In this document: positions 1-8,621 of the stretch, piece after piece
Layout of the letters: every line of letters starts with the position of its first letter
Numbering within the stretch: position 1 is the stretch's first letter
NCBI RefSeq assembly: GCF_000317285.1
Contig: NZ_AJLN01000049.1
Coordinates: forward strand, 34,821 to 98,820
DNA from: Chlorogloeopsis fritschii PCC 6912
Lineage (GTDB): Bacteria; Cyanobacteriota; Cyanobacteriia; Cyanobacteriales; Nostocaceae
Direction of reading: 5' to 3'
Length of the DNA stretch: 64,000 nucleotides
Made by a program: the position numbers and the translations under genes
The notes under the pieces: generated by a model
Database searches by the model: none
The model's input: only the letters and a program-made list of their open reading frames with translations
What the model was told of the DNA's origin: nothing

Positions 1-1
1 T

Positions 2-283
2 TTACCTGGCGTAGGTTCTGCCTTTGCTAAAGCTATCAACTGGTTTTTTTTGAGACGTAAAGGTTTATTAGCATGGCCTAATATCTGGGCGCAAGAAATG
101 GTTGTACCAGAGCTGGTAGGCAAACTTCAGCCGCAAGATGTAGGGGAGATGGTATTGAATTATTTGACTCATCCAGAAAAACTAGAAGAAATACGAGCAA
201 AACTGCGCAGTATCAGAGGAGAATCTGGTGCTGCGCAAAAACTTGCACAATTGGTGTGCGAGGAGATCGGGGATCGGGGCTAG
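2..283 (+). CDS. C-terminal end of a lipid-A-disaccharide synthase-like (LpxB family) glycosyltransferase, cut by the window edge
   Basis: The frame is open from base 2 to the TAG at 281-283, so only the last 93 or so residues are present. The segment resembles the LpxB C-terminus: a basic hydrophobic stretch, then WPNIWAQEMVVPEL, equivalent to the SLPNLLAGxxVVPELLQ region of LpxB, then a helix ending in AAQKLAQLV. LpxB-type enzymes join UDP-diacylglucosamine and lipid X at the inner membrane. Cyanobacteria also have LpxB-related proteins of unknown substrate, so the exact reaction is uncertain. The TTG at base 50 is internal and is not the start. Confidence 0.55.
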   Translation, partial: LPGVGSAFAKAINWFFLRRKGLLAWPNIWAQEMVVPELVGKLQPQDVGEMVLNYLTHPEKLEEIRAKLRSIRGESGAAQKLAQLVCEEIGDRG

Positions 284-354
284 GAAAAGGAGTGGGAGAG
301 TGTGTAAGTGGGAAAACTCTTCTCCTTGTCAGAGTGTCCCTGTGTCCTCTTCCC

Positions 355-380
355 AATTTTGAATTTTGAATTTTGAATTG
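355..380. repeat. Short tandem repeat (STRR type), unit AATTTTG
   Basis: Three head-to-tail copies of the 7-mer AATTTTG followed by a partial copy, in the convergent spacer between the LpxB-like gene and the membrane protein gene. Heptamer repeats of this kind are typical of filamentous cyanobacterial intergenic DNA. Confidence 0.7.
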
Positions 381-415
381 ATATGTCTCCCTATTCCCTG
401 TCACCTGTCCCCTTC

Positions 416-805
416 CTAATCTCCAGAAGACTTTCCATCCTGTCGCCCCAATTCGTACACGCCGCAACCGACACAGGCGAGTATGCCCATGCTAATTGCC
501 CAGCTGCGTCCTAAACTGAGTTCTACTAGCCAATTACATAAAGTACCGATGCCGAGAAAAGGCAAAATGCTAAACAATGAGGCGTAGAAAGCGTTTTGCG
601 ATTCTCTTGCTTGACGAGTCTTTTCAAATTCTGACTTGCTCGTATAAAGCGATCGCTCGGCAAAGTTAAACCAGCGGTTGAGCATTTCGATTACCCATTC
701 ACTGACTGGCGAAAAACCTAAGTATAGCGCTAAAGACCATAAACTAGTTCCGGCTATCGCTACTGCATCCAAGTCAAAACTAAAAGGCAATATCTCAGTC
801 AGCAT
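416..805 (-). CDS. Small integral membrane protein of unknown function (129 aa)
   Basis: I do not recognise a named family. The 129 residues hold three hydrophobic segments: about residues 13-33, 75-98 and 102-118. Between the first two is a charged, probably cytoplasmic stretch (about 44-70) rich in Arg, Glu and Ser. There is no signal-peptide cleavage site and no catalytic motif. It converges with the LpxB-like gene and lies in the same direction as the reductase gene behind it, 83 bases away, so co-transcription with that gene is possible. It is probably a conserved cyanobacterial membrane protein. Confidence 0.6.
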   Translation of the reverse strand: MLTEILPFSFDLDAVAIAGTSLWSLALYLGFSPVSEWVIEMLNRWFNFAERSLYTSKSEFEKTRQARESQNAFYASLFSILPFLGIGTLCNWLVELSLGRSWAISMGILACVGCGVYELGRQDGKSSGD

Positions 806-888
806 TTTGTGTGGGAGTCCTGCGAAAATTTAATTAAATTTTTCTTTAAATACTAACTCCTGTCCTGCCCCCTGTAACCTATACCTTG

Positions 889-1836
889 TTACATACTCAA
901 CTCTCTAATTTGAGCATCCAAAAATTTCAACTGATGGTACAAACAGCTAATTTGTAACAAATTCACGCCAGCTACAAGCGCTTTCCTTAATGGATTGCCA
1001 AAAATCGCTTCTACTTCCAAAGGGCGGCGCTCATCGTAGTCTATTTTCATGCTGGTGCGGTAAGGCTTCATTTTATCGGTATAGTCCAGCATTTTGGCAA
1101 TGAAGCGATCGCTAATTGTTCTACCAGAAGTTTTGGCTCCGGCAACAACTTCATACATCAACTGTTCTACTAATTTACGAGTGTAAGCATCAGCCATTAA
1201 TTCACGTGTTGTGGCATTGAGAATCACAGATAGCCCATTGTAAGGGATATTCCACACCAGTTTTTGCCAACGTGCCAACAGTAAATCTTCAGCTAAATCA
1301 ATCGGAATCCGAGCACGCTCAAAGTCATTGCCTATTTGCTGAATTCTGTCTGTATTGCCAACTGCTTGATAGTCAGGAGCGTACTCTCCCAAAGTAACTT
1401 TTCCATAATCGAGGTGATGAATATGCCCTGGCCCCAATTTATTAGAACACAAAAAGCATAACCCACCGATTACCCTATCATTACCGACAATATCAGCTAC
1501 TTCCTCTTCAATTCCCAGTCCATTCTGCAATACCAAAACTACGCCATTATCCTTGAGCACATGAGGTAACATCTGTGAAAGTAAATGATTTTGTGTTGTT
1601 TTTAATGCAACTACTACCACATCGCAACGCGGCATCTTTTCAACGTCATGGTAGGCATTGACTTGGGAAAGTGTAAAATCTCCATCCTTTGACTCGACGA
1701 CTAAACCGTGTTGAGTTACGTGTTCATAGTCACTCTTAAGTAAAAAATGGACATCTAATCCAGCTTTTTGCAGTCTGGCACCGTAGAATCCACCTAAAGC
1801 ACCCGTTCCGAGAATGGCGTATCTGCGCTCCAACAT
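889..1836 (-). CDS. 2-dehydropantoate 2-reductase (ketopantoate reductase family)
   Basis: The family reduces 2-dehydropantoate to pantoate with NADPH in pantothenate/CoA synthesis. The N-terminus has the dinucleotide-binding glycine motif GTGALGGFYGARL at about residues 10-22. The Rossmann domain continues to DVVVVALKTTQ and LQNGLG, both typical of ApbA/PanE proteins. The C-terminal half (from about residue 185, WQKLVWNIPYN) matches the helical ApbA_C dimer domain, and the length of 315 aa is normal. The family has several paralogues, some acting on other 2-keto acids, so panE itself is likely but not proven. It is transcribed on its own or with the membrane protein gene downstream. Confidence 0.8.
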   Translation of the reverse strand: MLERRYAILGTGALGGFYGARLQKAGLDVHFLLKSDYEHVTQHGLVVESKDGDFTLSQVNAYHDVEKMPRCDVVVVALKTTQNHLLSQMLPHVLKDNGVVLVLQNGLGIEEEVADIVGNDRVIGGLCFLCSNKLGPGHIHHLDYGKVTLGEYAPDYQAVGNTDRIQQIGNDFERARIPIDLAEDLLLARWQKLVWNIPYNGLSVILNATTRELMADAYTRKLVEQLMYEVVAGAKTSGRTISDRFIAKMLDYTDKMKPYRTSMKIDYDERRPLEVEAIFGNPLRKALVAGVNLLQISCLYHQLKFLDAQIRELSM

Positions 1837-2245
1837 TTTCTTTCTATGTCTAAAGAAGAGATAATTTAGAATTCATTATGGCTTCCCTCTTTTTCGTGGT
1901 AAACAACGACGATTGTCATAAATCTCCTTAACTGAGATCTTGCGCCTTTCTCACTAACCGTAGGGGAGCCAGTCGCTTGCGGAGAGAAGTCTGTAGACGC
2001 GGAGCGGCTTCCCGCAAGGGTGCGGCGGCTTCCGCCGATCAGAACTTCGGAGGGTTTCCCCGTTGTGCGAACTGGCGTTGGGCATTGCTTAGATTTGACT
2101 CAAACTGCCTTTTGCCTTTCAAGACAGATATGAATTAAGAGTATTAATTTCTGCTAATGATTACCATTACTTAATCAAAAGTAATATTAATTTACTTTTA
2201 TTTAATATTTTATTTAAAATCTTCCTAATATTAATGGTGAAATAA
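1837..2245. other. Spacer with a GC-rich repeat block (about 1955-2090)
   Basis: No convincing gene. The middle part is much richer in GC than its surroundings and contains short self-complementary words such as GCGGCGGCTTCCGCCG, resembling the mosaic repeats near 16.5 and 33.2-33.5 kb. The last 100 bases are AT-rich and should hold the promoter of the fasciclin gene, but no clear -35/-10 pair stands out. Confidence 0.5.
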
Positions 2246-2647
2246 ATGGCTGATATAGTTGATATTGCTGTTAATGCCGACTCTTTTAAAACTCTGGTAA
2301 CTGCCGTACAAGCAGCAGGATTAGTAGATACACTAAAAAGTCCTGGGCCATTTACAGTCTTTGCACCCACTGATGATGCTTTTGCAAAATTACCACCTGG
2401 AACTATTCAAACTTTAGTACAAAATATTCCTCAGTTAACGCGAATTTTAAAGTATCATGTTGTGCCTGGAAAACTTAAAAAGAATGATTTAGCAAAACTT
2501 GGTACTGTGACTTCTGTGGAAGGTTCAACAATTAAGATTGATTGTTCTGATGGATTTGAAGTTAAAAATGCCACTGTTTTAGCAGCAGATATAGAAGCCG
2601 ACAATGGTGTAATTCACGTTATCGACACAGTCATTCTCATGGGTTAA
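2246..2647 (+). CDS. Fasciclin (FAS1) domain protein
   Basis: The whole 133-residue protein is one FAS1 domain. The conserved H1 block is [15 protein letters not shown] (about residues 36-50) and the H2 block is [10 protein letters not shown] (about 68-77), ending in [15 protein letters not shown]1 domains mediate adhesion or protein-protein contact. No signal peptide or lipobox is visible at the start, [14 protein letters not shown], so the protein is either cytoplasmic or exported by a route that cannot be seen here. It stands alone on the plus strand. Stand-alone FAS1 proteins of this size are common in cyanobacteria. Confidence 0.9.
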   Translation: MADIVDIAVNADSFKTLVTAVQAAGLVDTLKSPGPFTVFAPTDDAFAKLPPGTIQTLVQNIPQLTRILKYHVVPGKLKKNDLAKLGTVTSVEGSTIKIDCSDGFEVKNATVLAADIEADNGVIHVIDTVILMG

Positions 2648-2773
2648 TTGAAAAATTTTCTATAAGGGTGGGTGTTTCCCACCTACAAAAACTAAAATTT
2701 TAAATATAAAAATTATTATTTGAATCCAAAGGTAGTAAGAATTGAGTTAGAAAAAGAATCTTAAATTTTTAGG

Positions 2774-2797
2774 GTGCGTTAATATAGAGTAACGCAC
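2774..2797 (+). terminator. Hairpin downstream of the fasciclin gene
   Basis: An 8-bp perfect stem, GTGCGTTA/TAACGCAC, around an 8-base loop, followed by TATTTTATCTT. It lies about 125 bases after the fasciclin stop. It may be a terminator or part of a dispersed hairpin repeat. A second stem, GGTGGG/CCCACC, lies just after the stop near 2668-2684. Confidence 0.4.
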
Positions 2798-3054
2798 TAT
2801 TTTATCTTAGTGGATTAAGGTGCACAAATATTTAATTTAAAAATCAAACATTACAAGTTCGCCTAACCCACCCTACATAATTTTGACCTCTAGGCTGATT
2901 TTTTTACTATTAATTTTGATTTTCGAGTAGGTAAATTTTAATAGTTATTAATTTATTTTAATAATTTAAGAAGTATTGCTCATGCTTTATATTTTGTTAT
3001 TTAATGTAGTTATTAAGTAACCTATACTAAATTGACAACTACCTCCAAAAATTG
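2798..3054. other. AT-rich spacer
   Basis: Spacer before the small membrane protein gene; with the hairpins listed separately it completes a gap of about 400 bases. No further gene or site is seen. Confidence 0.4.
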
Positions 3055-3384
3055 ATGCTCGATTTTCACACCTTAGCAGAATTTTCTCGTGCGAACTGCG
3101 TTGGTATTTGTGCATTTCTGGTGCCTGCAAACTTGCTTGCCACCATTTTGACGATGATTTTTGCCGCACTCCGTCGCCCATCACATCAAGTCTGGCAAAC
3201 CGCAGGGGTAGCTTGCCTTTTTGCTTTAGTTATGGTGCTGCACGTTTATAGTTGGTTCGCGATTGGTGTGGTAATGGCTCCTACCTATATTTTGCTGTGG
3301 TTGGCGATAACTTGTTTGTGTTGTAATTTGGGAGCAATTTTGTTTCGCAGGCGTCACTTCAACATCACAAGCTTTGGAAGTTAA
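3055..3384 (+). CDS. Small multispanning membrane protein of unknown function (109 aa)
   Basis: Three or four hydrophobic segments cover most of the protein: about residues 14-39, 48-68 and 71-97. The tail is short and basic (RRRHF). An ATG at 3055 directly follows an in-frame TTG at 3052; I chose the ATG. No family is recognised. It faces the murJ gene tail to tail across a 124-base spacer. Composition is somewhat richer in GC than the AT-rich spacer in front of it, which supports a real gene. Function unknown. Confidence 0.55.
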   Translation: MLDFHTLAEFSRANCVGICAFLVPANLLATILTMIFAALRRPSHQVWQTAGVACLFALVMVLHVYSWFAIGVVMAPTYILLWLAITCLCCNLGAILFRRRHFNITSFGS

Positions 3385-3508
3385 GTAGAAGGCAGAAGGG
3401 AAATTAGGTAATAGGGGATAGGGGACAGGAGACAGATGAGTTTAATAGTTCTGTTCCCCATAATCTTTTCCCTGACTTGGTGTAAATAGATGATGACAGC
3501 TGTTTATC

Positions 3509-5170
3509 CTATTTCTTGAAAAACTTTTGCCGCATCCGAGTTACAAAAACATTCACTTCTGGTAATTTCATCCAAGCAGCGATCGCCCCAAAAATAACCA
3601 AGCCTACTAAGCCAGATATACTCAACAGCAATAGTTGACTTAGTAACCCATCTGTAGTCAAAAACCTTTGTACAACCCCTAAAGTAAAGAAACTGGCAAA
3701 ACCTGCGACAACGCTGGCAACAGTCAAACCAAAAATAGGTATGCTCCATTCTCGCCAAGGAATTCCATTCAGCTTGCGATCGAGCAACCATAAAAGCATC
3801 AATGTTGAACTCAAATTTACTCCTACTGTTGCTAAAACCAATCCAGGAGCGCCAAAAGATTTAATTAAAATCCAGTCTAAGAAGACATTGAGAAAGATAT
3901 TAAACAGACTAATCCGAAAAGGCGTTTCACCGTCACCCAAGGCATAAAATACCCGCACTAAAACATCACGCCCCAAGTAGACAAACATTCCTGCACCATA
4001 GGCAACCAATAGCGAAGACACCATATCTGAGGCAGCTTGATCGAAAGCTCCCCGCTTATAAACTACACGCACAATCGGATTTGAAAGAGCAATCATCAAA
4101 GCGCCCAAGGGTAGCATTGTGAAGGCGGAAAGAACTAATCCTTGGCGAATGCGTTGTTTTAGCTCATGCCAATCATTTGGATCGGTTAGTCGAGAAAAGA
4201 TTGGTAAAAGAGGAACCAAAACGACGTTAGAAATTACTCCTAATGGTGTTTGTACTAGGAGATTGGCGTAATTCAAGCCAGAGGCAGCAGCAGGAATGAA
4301 GGAAGCAAAAATAGAATTTATCTGCCAGTTGATATAGAGCATCCCAGAAGAAAAGGTAGCTGGCAACATAATTTTCATCACTTCCCTGACTCCTGGCTGA
4401 TTAAAATCAAACCGCAGGCGGAATGAACCCATACCAATACGTGACTGTGCTACTAATTGCACAAGCCATTGCAGCAAAGCTCCCGCTAAAGTTCCGATCG
4501 CTAATACTGCGCCGCCATACATCAGATACTCAGCAGTGTAAATTTTAGTACCTAATTGCAGCCATAAAAAAGCTACGGCAATTACAACTGTAATGCTTGA
4601 TAATAAAGGGCTAATCGATGGTAACCAAAATTGATTAGCGACGTTTAATGTGCCAAATCCAATACCAATAAGTCCCGCAAGAATAGCCATTGGTGACATG
4701 ATCTGGAGTTGTTTTGTGGCGATCGCTTTCACCAATTCTCCATCTGGGCGTTGATCTAACCCTGGTGTAGTTACCTCAATCAAATTCCCGGCAAAGATTG
4801 CCAAAATAATCGTGACAACCAACAGCACACCACCAACAAGGGTTGTCATAGTCTCCACCAAAGGAGCAGCTTCTTCTTTTTTGCGCTTGGCTAAAACACT
4901 AACAATCGCACTGTAGAAAGGCCCGTTAATGCCGCCAAGTAAAATCAGTAAAAAACCTGGGATAATATAGGCAAAACTATAAGCATCAGCAACAGGGCCA
5001 GTACCAAAAGCTGCACCTATAGCTACTTGCCGTGCCAAACCTACAACTTTGCTAATGATGGTGGCAACAGCAACAATGCCAGCAATTCCGGCAAGAGAAC
5101 GAGAAACTTTTTGTTCTTGTGTCACAAATGGTACCCGACAAATATTCAGACGGCGCTTATCTGAAAACAT
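3509..5170 (-). CDS. murJ: Lipid II flippase MurJ (MviN family)
   Basis: MurJ moves lipid-linked peptidoglycan precursor (lipid II) across the inner membrane. The 553-residue protein has the usual run of about 14 membrane segments and recognisable MviN landmarks: GLARQVAIGAAFGTGPVADA near residues 44-63, RDVLVRVFYALGDGETPF near residues 404-421, and a hydrophobic C-terminal pair of segments. Length is normal for cyanobacterial MurJ. It begins with ATG at 5170. It follows the small membrane ORF and the LytR-CpsA-Psr gene on the same strand, so an envelope-assembly gene group is likely. Confidence 0.93.
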   Translation of the reverse strand: MFSDKRRLNICRVPFVTQEQKVSRSLAGIAGIVAVATIISKVVGLARQVAIGAAFGTGPVADAYSFAYIIPGFLLILLGGINGPFYSAIVSVLAKRKKEEAAPLVETMTTLVGGVLLVVTIILAIFAGNLIEVTTPGLDQRPDGELVKAIATKQLQIMSPMAILAGLIGIGFGTLNVANQFWLPSISPLLSSITVVIAVAFLWLQLGTKIYTAEYLMYGGAVLAIGTLAGALLQWLVQLVAQSRIGMGSFRLRFDFNQPGVREVMKIMLPATFSSGMLYINWQINSIFASFIPAAASGLNYANLLVQTPLGVISNVVLVPLLPIFSRLTDPNDWHELKQRIRQGLVLSAFTMLPLGALMIALSNPIVRVVYKRGAFDQAASDMVSSLLVAYGAGMFVYLGRDVLVRVFYALGDGETPFRISLFNIFLNVFLDWILIKSFGAPGLVLATVGVNLSSTLMLLWLLDRKLNGIPWREWSIPIFGLTVASVVAGFASFFTLGVVQRFLTTDGLLSQLLLLSISGLVGLVIFGAIAAWMKLPEVNVFVTRMRQKFFKK

Positions 5171-5223
5171 TTAACCGGAAATCTAGAACTTTGTCAGGGT
5201 ATTCTCCGATAAAACTCATTTAA

Positions 5224-5319
5224 TCAAGCGATCGCTGGTTTGGAACTAAGTAATACCCATAAACAAGCCAGAATCAAAATTCCTATCAAACCAAACAAGC
5301 GCAGTAAAATTTTTTTCAT
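5224..5319 (-). CDS. Candidate 31-residue single-pass membrane peptide
   Basis: ATG at 5317-5319, TGA at 5224-5226. The translation is MKKILLRLFGLIGILILAC followed by LWVLLSSKPAIA: two lysines, a long hydrophobic segment, and an AIA end coded through a HIP1 octamer. It lies between the LCP gene and murJ on the same strand. It could be a real small membrane protein or a chance signal-like ORF. Conservation between the same neighbours in relatives would decide. Confidence 0.35.
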   Translation of the reverse strand: MKKILLRLFGLIGILILACLWVLLSSKPAIA

Positions 5320-5429
5320 AAAGTATAGTTGCTTGTTAGTAGGTAGTAGTTAGTAGGGGAGGCAGTGCGCCCTTGCCTTTTTTAAGTCAGGTAGTAGTTA
5401 GTAGTTGGTTTTTAACCACTAACCACTGT

Positions 5430-5491
5430 ACGGGCGGGTTTTGCCTATGATTTCTCTGCTAATCCGACGATCTATCTTTTAAACCCGCCCC
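5430..5491. repeat. Dispersed inverted-repeat element, GGGCGGGTTT family, copy 1
   Basis: Begins ACGGGCGGGTTT and ends AAACCCGCCCCT, so the ends are inverted repeats about 60 bases apart. Related copies are at 10385, 16618 (inverted), 23509 and 26523. The flanks carry TTAGTGG/CCACTAA words found with the other copies. Confidence 0.65.
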
Positions 5492-5509
5492 TACTAACCA
5501 CTAAACCTA

Positions 5510-6970
5510 TCACTCTTTCCAATCTTTCCCAATCCGAATTGTGAGATCGGATTCCAAATCACCTGTTGCCGACACCTCAATGTTACCTAAGCCCAAAACA
5601 CCTTGCAGTTTTTCTGCTGCTTTACGGTTACCTTTTTGGGCGATAATCTTAGTCTCGCTGTTCCGAGTCGGTAAATCTGGGACAGTATAAATTTTTGTAA
5701 AGCCTTTTTGTTTGAGAGAGTTAATAACTTTTTCAGTTAGCTGGGGTTGATCGGAAGAATTTTGAATAGCAATTTTGAGACTAGTTACGGGTCGCGCATC
5801 AGGCTTGAGACCACCGATAATCACTCCAGTATAATTAGTCAATAAGTCAACTCTTCCAGTCAGATCCAGCCAATAGCTATCGGGATCTGCACTTAAGCGA
5901 CTAAAAATACCTGGCAAAATAGCCATTTGGAAATTATCCCTCTCTAAGTTGAGAGTGAAATTGACTATTGCCATCATTTCTTCAACTTTCAAGTTGGTGT
6001 CAAAGTACTTGCCCATAATTCGGACTAGTTGGGGCAATTTGGGTAAAACAGTAGGACTAAAGAGGCGTTCGCGCAAACCCATAATTAAAGCTTGCTGTCG
6101 CTGTACTCTCGGTAAATCCCCCATATTGGCGTCGCGGAACCGGATAAACTGTTCTGCTTGTTCACCGTTAAGAGTTTGCCAGCCGCTGACTAAATTAATC
6201 GAGAATTTCCCAGCAGAGTCTCTATATTCCATCGGTTTAGGAACGAACACCTCTACTCCACCGAGTTGATCTACCAACTGCCGCAAACCACTAGTAGAAA
6301 TACGGATATAGCGGTCAATAGGCGCATTGCTCAAGGTGCGACTGACAACCCGCGCTGCTAATACAGGCCCTCCTTGGGCATTAGCTTCGGATACTTTAGT
6401 TAATCCCTTGGATTCTGGAATTGCTATCATTGTATCCTTGGGAATTGAAAGTACCCGTATTGTTTTGTCGTCGGGGTTTAGCCTGAGAAGCAGCATGGTA
6501 TCGCTTTTACCAGCAAAACTTTCTGGTGAGCCGTCAACAGTGCCAGGAACTGGTTCGATACCCATCACTAAAATATTCATCGGGCGGATGAGCTTGTATT
6601 GGGAGATATTGCTCCAGATTTCCCCAGGTAAAGGCGTTTTTTCCGCGTCTGGGTTATCCATGCCCAATTCTTCATCTGTTCTATCTATATCACTCCACAA
6701 CGGAGTCCAAAGCGCCAAGGTTGATACCAACAACCCTGACAAAGTGATCCCAACAACTATTGTTAATAGCCAAAAAAGCCACCGAGGCATAGCCAAACCC
6801 AATCTTTGGTAAAGCTGGCTAGGGATAGAACCGACAGACTCAACTAATTTAGGAGACGTTTCTGTTTGCTGTTGCGCATTTACCTGAACAGGTGGCTGCT
6901 GCACTCGTTGAGATTTGCTCTTCTTTTGTAATCTTTCTGCTTGTTTAACCACAACTTTCTCCCCACTCAA
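5510..6970 (-). CDS. LytR-CpsA-Psr (LCP) family cell-wall ligase with C-terminal LytR_C domain
   Basis: LCP proteins transfer lipid-linked glycopolymers to peptidoglycan on the outer face of the inner membrane. The 486-residue protein has a basic cytoplasmic N-terminus, one membrane segment near residues 64-88, and the LCP domain from about residue 130. Typical marks are DTMLLLRLNPDDKTIRVLSIPKD split over residues 157-179, the RYIRI and GGVEVFVP segments, and a stretch of Arg residues in RFRDANMGDLPRVQRQQ. A LytR_C-like domain follows from about residue 395. The start is TTG at 6970 with a purine-rich GGGAG just upstream; no in-frame ATG precedes the membrane segment. It is divergent from the mannose-1-phosphate guanylyltransferase gene and upstream of murJ. 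Confidence 0.88.
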   Translation of the reverse strand: MSGEKVVVKQAERLQKKSKSQRVQQPPVQVNAQQQTETSPKLVESVGSIPSQLYQRLGLAMPRWLFWLLTIVVGITLSGLLVSTLALWTPLWSDIDRTDEELGMDNPDAEKTPLPGEIWSNISQYKLIRPMNILVMGIEPVPGTVDGSPESFAGKSDTMLLLRLNPDDKTIRVLSIPKDTMIAIPESKGLTKVSEANAQGGPVLAARVVSRTLSNAPIDRYIRISTSGLRQLVDQLGGVEVFVPKPMEYRDSAGKFSINLVSGWQTLNGEQAEQFIRFRDANMGDLPRVQRQQALIMGLRERLFSPTVLPKLPQLVRIMGKYFDTNLKVEEMMAIVNFTLNLERDNFQMAILPGIFSRLSADPDSYWLDLTGRVDLLTNYTGVIIGGLKPDARPVTSLKIAIQNSSDQPQLTEKVINSLKQKGFTKIYTVPDLPTRNSETKIIAQKGNRKAAEKLQGVLGLGNIEVSATGDLESDLTIRIGKDWKE

Positions 6971-7065
6971 CCACTCCCTGGATGTAATGTTAATGCTAGC
7001 TACAAATATTGCTAGTTAAAAACACCACTGTAAACTTGTAATGTTCTTGAATTTTCCATGACAAC

Positions 7066-8130
7066 ATGACTAGACCATTGTTCCCTGTAATTCTTGCTGG
7101 TGGAAAAGGTGAGCGTTTTTGGCCTTTAAGTCGCCAAAACCGTCCTAAGCAATTTTTAGATTTAGATGGTAGTGGTAGAAGTCTCCTACAAGTAACCGCT
7201 GATCGGCTGCTACCACTTGCAGGCGATTGGGAAAACTTGTGGGTAATAACTTCTAGTCAGATAGCTCAAGGAGTCAAAGAACAACTGCCTCAACTCCCAC
7301 CCGATAACTTACTAATTGAGTTACAAGGACGAGACACCGCCGCTGCTGTTGCTTGGACAAGCTTAGAAATCAAAAAGCGTTACGGAGATGACGCTATTAT
7401 TGGCTTTTTCCCCGCTGATCACTGGATTGCTAACCAAGAAGCTTTTGCCAACACGTTAAATGCAGCAACTCAACTAGCGGCAAACACAGCAGCTATTGTC
7501 ACATTGGGGATCAAACCTGCCTTTCCATCAACTGGTTACGGCTATATAGAACAAGGCGAAAAAATTGGTTGCTTTAATGACTTGCCAGCTTATCACGTTA
7601 ACCGCTTTACTGAAAAGCCTGACCGTCAAACGGCAGAAAAATTTCTCTCTACGGGACGTTTTAGCTGGAATAGCGGGATGTTTATCTTTCGGGCAGGTGT
7701 TGTTCTCAAGGAACTGCATACCCACGCTCCGGATATTATTGAACCGTTGGAAAAACATGGTTCTGATATTTATCCCCAGCTCCCTAAGATGAGTATAGAC
7801 TATGCCCTCATGGAAAAGACAGGTCTAGCATATGTAATTCCGGTGGAATTTGGTTGGGATGATTTAGGTGACTGGAATGCGATCGAGCGTTTGCTGAAAA
7901 AAGAAGATACACCAAACGTGGAATTGGGTACTCATGTGGGTTTAGACACACAAGGCGCAATTATTTATAACAACAATCCCAACGATGTGGTTGTTACTAT
8001 CGGCTTAGAAGATGTGGTAATTGTGCGCGATCGCAATGTAACTTTGATTGTAAAAAAAGACCGCACCCAAGAAATCAAACAAATCCTCAAAACTCTCCAA
8101 AGCGATCCCCGATTTACAGAACTGCTATGA
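7066..8130 (+). CDS. manC: Mannose-1-phosphate guanylyltransferase (GDP-mannose synthesis)
   Basis: The enzyme makes GDP-mannose from GTP and mannose-1-phosphate for exopolysaccharides and glycolipids. The nucleotidyltransferase signature AGGKGERFWPLSRQNRPKQF is at residues 11-30. Further marks are FFPADHWI, GYGYIEQGE, VNRFTEKP and WNSGMFIF, and the C-terminus carries the metal-binding region FGWDDLGDWN. At 354 aa it is the short form without the phosphomannose isomerase domain, as is usual in cyanobacteria. It is divergent from the LCP gene, with about 95 bases between the starts, and sits in an envelope neighbourhood. Confidence 0.9.
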   Translation: MTRPLFPVILAGGKGERFWPLSRQNRPKQFLDLDGSGRSLLQVTADRLLPLAGDWENLWVITSSQIAQGVKEQLPQLPPDNLLIELQGRDTAAAVAWTSLEIKKRYGDDAIIGFFPADHWIANQEAFANTLNAATQLAANTAAIVTLGIKPAFPSTGYGYIEQGEKIGCFNDLPAYHVNRFTEKPDRQTAEKFLSTGRFSWNSGMFIFRAGVVLKELHTHAPDIIEPLEKHGSDIYPQLPKMSIDYALMEKTGLAYVIPVEFGWDDLGDWNAIERLLKKEDTPNVELGTHVGLDTQGAIIYNNNPNDVVVTIGLEDVVIVRDRNVTLIVKKDRTQEIKQILKTLQSDPRFTELL

Positions 8131-8280
8131 AGAGGCTAGGGACTAGGGACTGGGGACTAGGGAAATAATATTTCTTCTACTAGCCCCTAGCCTCTAACCT
8201 CTAGCCCCTAACCCTTGACAGAGGCTGAAAAGACAAATTTTCCGATATAAATTGAGTGTTGGATATTTTGTCTCCTAATT

Positions 8281-8571
8281 ATGGAAATTACCTACTTAGA
8301 GCCTCTTGCCAAGAAAACAGCAATAAACTCTATTACTACCTATCAACATTATATTTCTCCGCACAAAGGATTTTCTTGCCCTCATCGCCTGTTACACGGT
8401 GGGGATTCCTGCTCGCAATACGTTAAAAGAATGCTGAGTGAGCAAAGTTTAGTAGAAGCCGTACAATCATCTTTACAAAGATTTAAGGATTGCGCTCATG
8501 CCAGCACAATTCTCACAACCAGAAACTCTGGTGGCGGATGTATTGTCATCCCTTGTTGCATACCTGTTTAA
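8281..8571 (+). CDS. YidD-like membrane protein insertion efficiency factor
   Basis: The 96-residue protein shows the YidD pattern: YQHYISPHKGFSCPHRLL (about residues 21-38), then SCSQYVKRML in place of the usual PSCSxYA, and a helix ending RFKDCAHA where YidD has the Arg/Cys-His segment. The C-terminus GGGCIVIPCCIPV is Cys-rich. YidD assists YidC-dependent insertion of inner membrane proteins. It lacks the usual yidC/rnpA neighbours, and several Cys residues are unlike the E. coli form, so this is a cyanobacterial variant. It begins ATG at 8281, upstream of the ABC1 kinase gene. Confidence 0.65.
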   Translation: MEITYLEPLAKKTAINSITTYQHYISPHKGFSCPHRLLHGGDSCSQYVKRMLSEQSLVEAVQSSLQRFKDCAHASTILTTRNSGGGCIVIPCCIPV

Positions 8572-8621
8572 TCAATTTGTTTTTTCGCGTTTCCTGCATC
8601 TAATGGCAGTTCGTTAAAATT

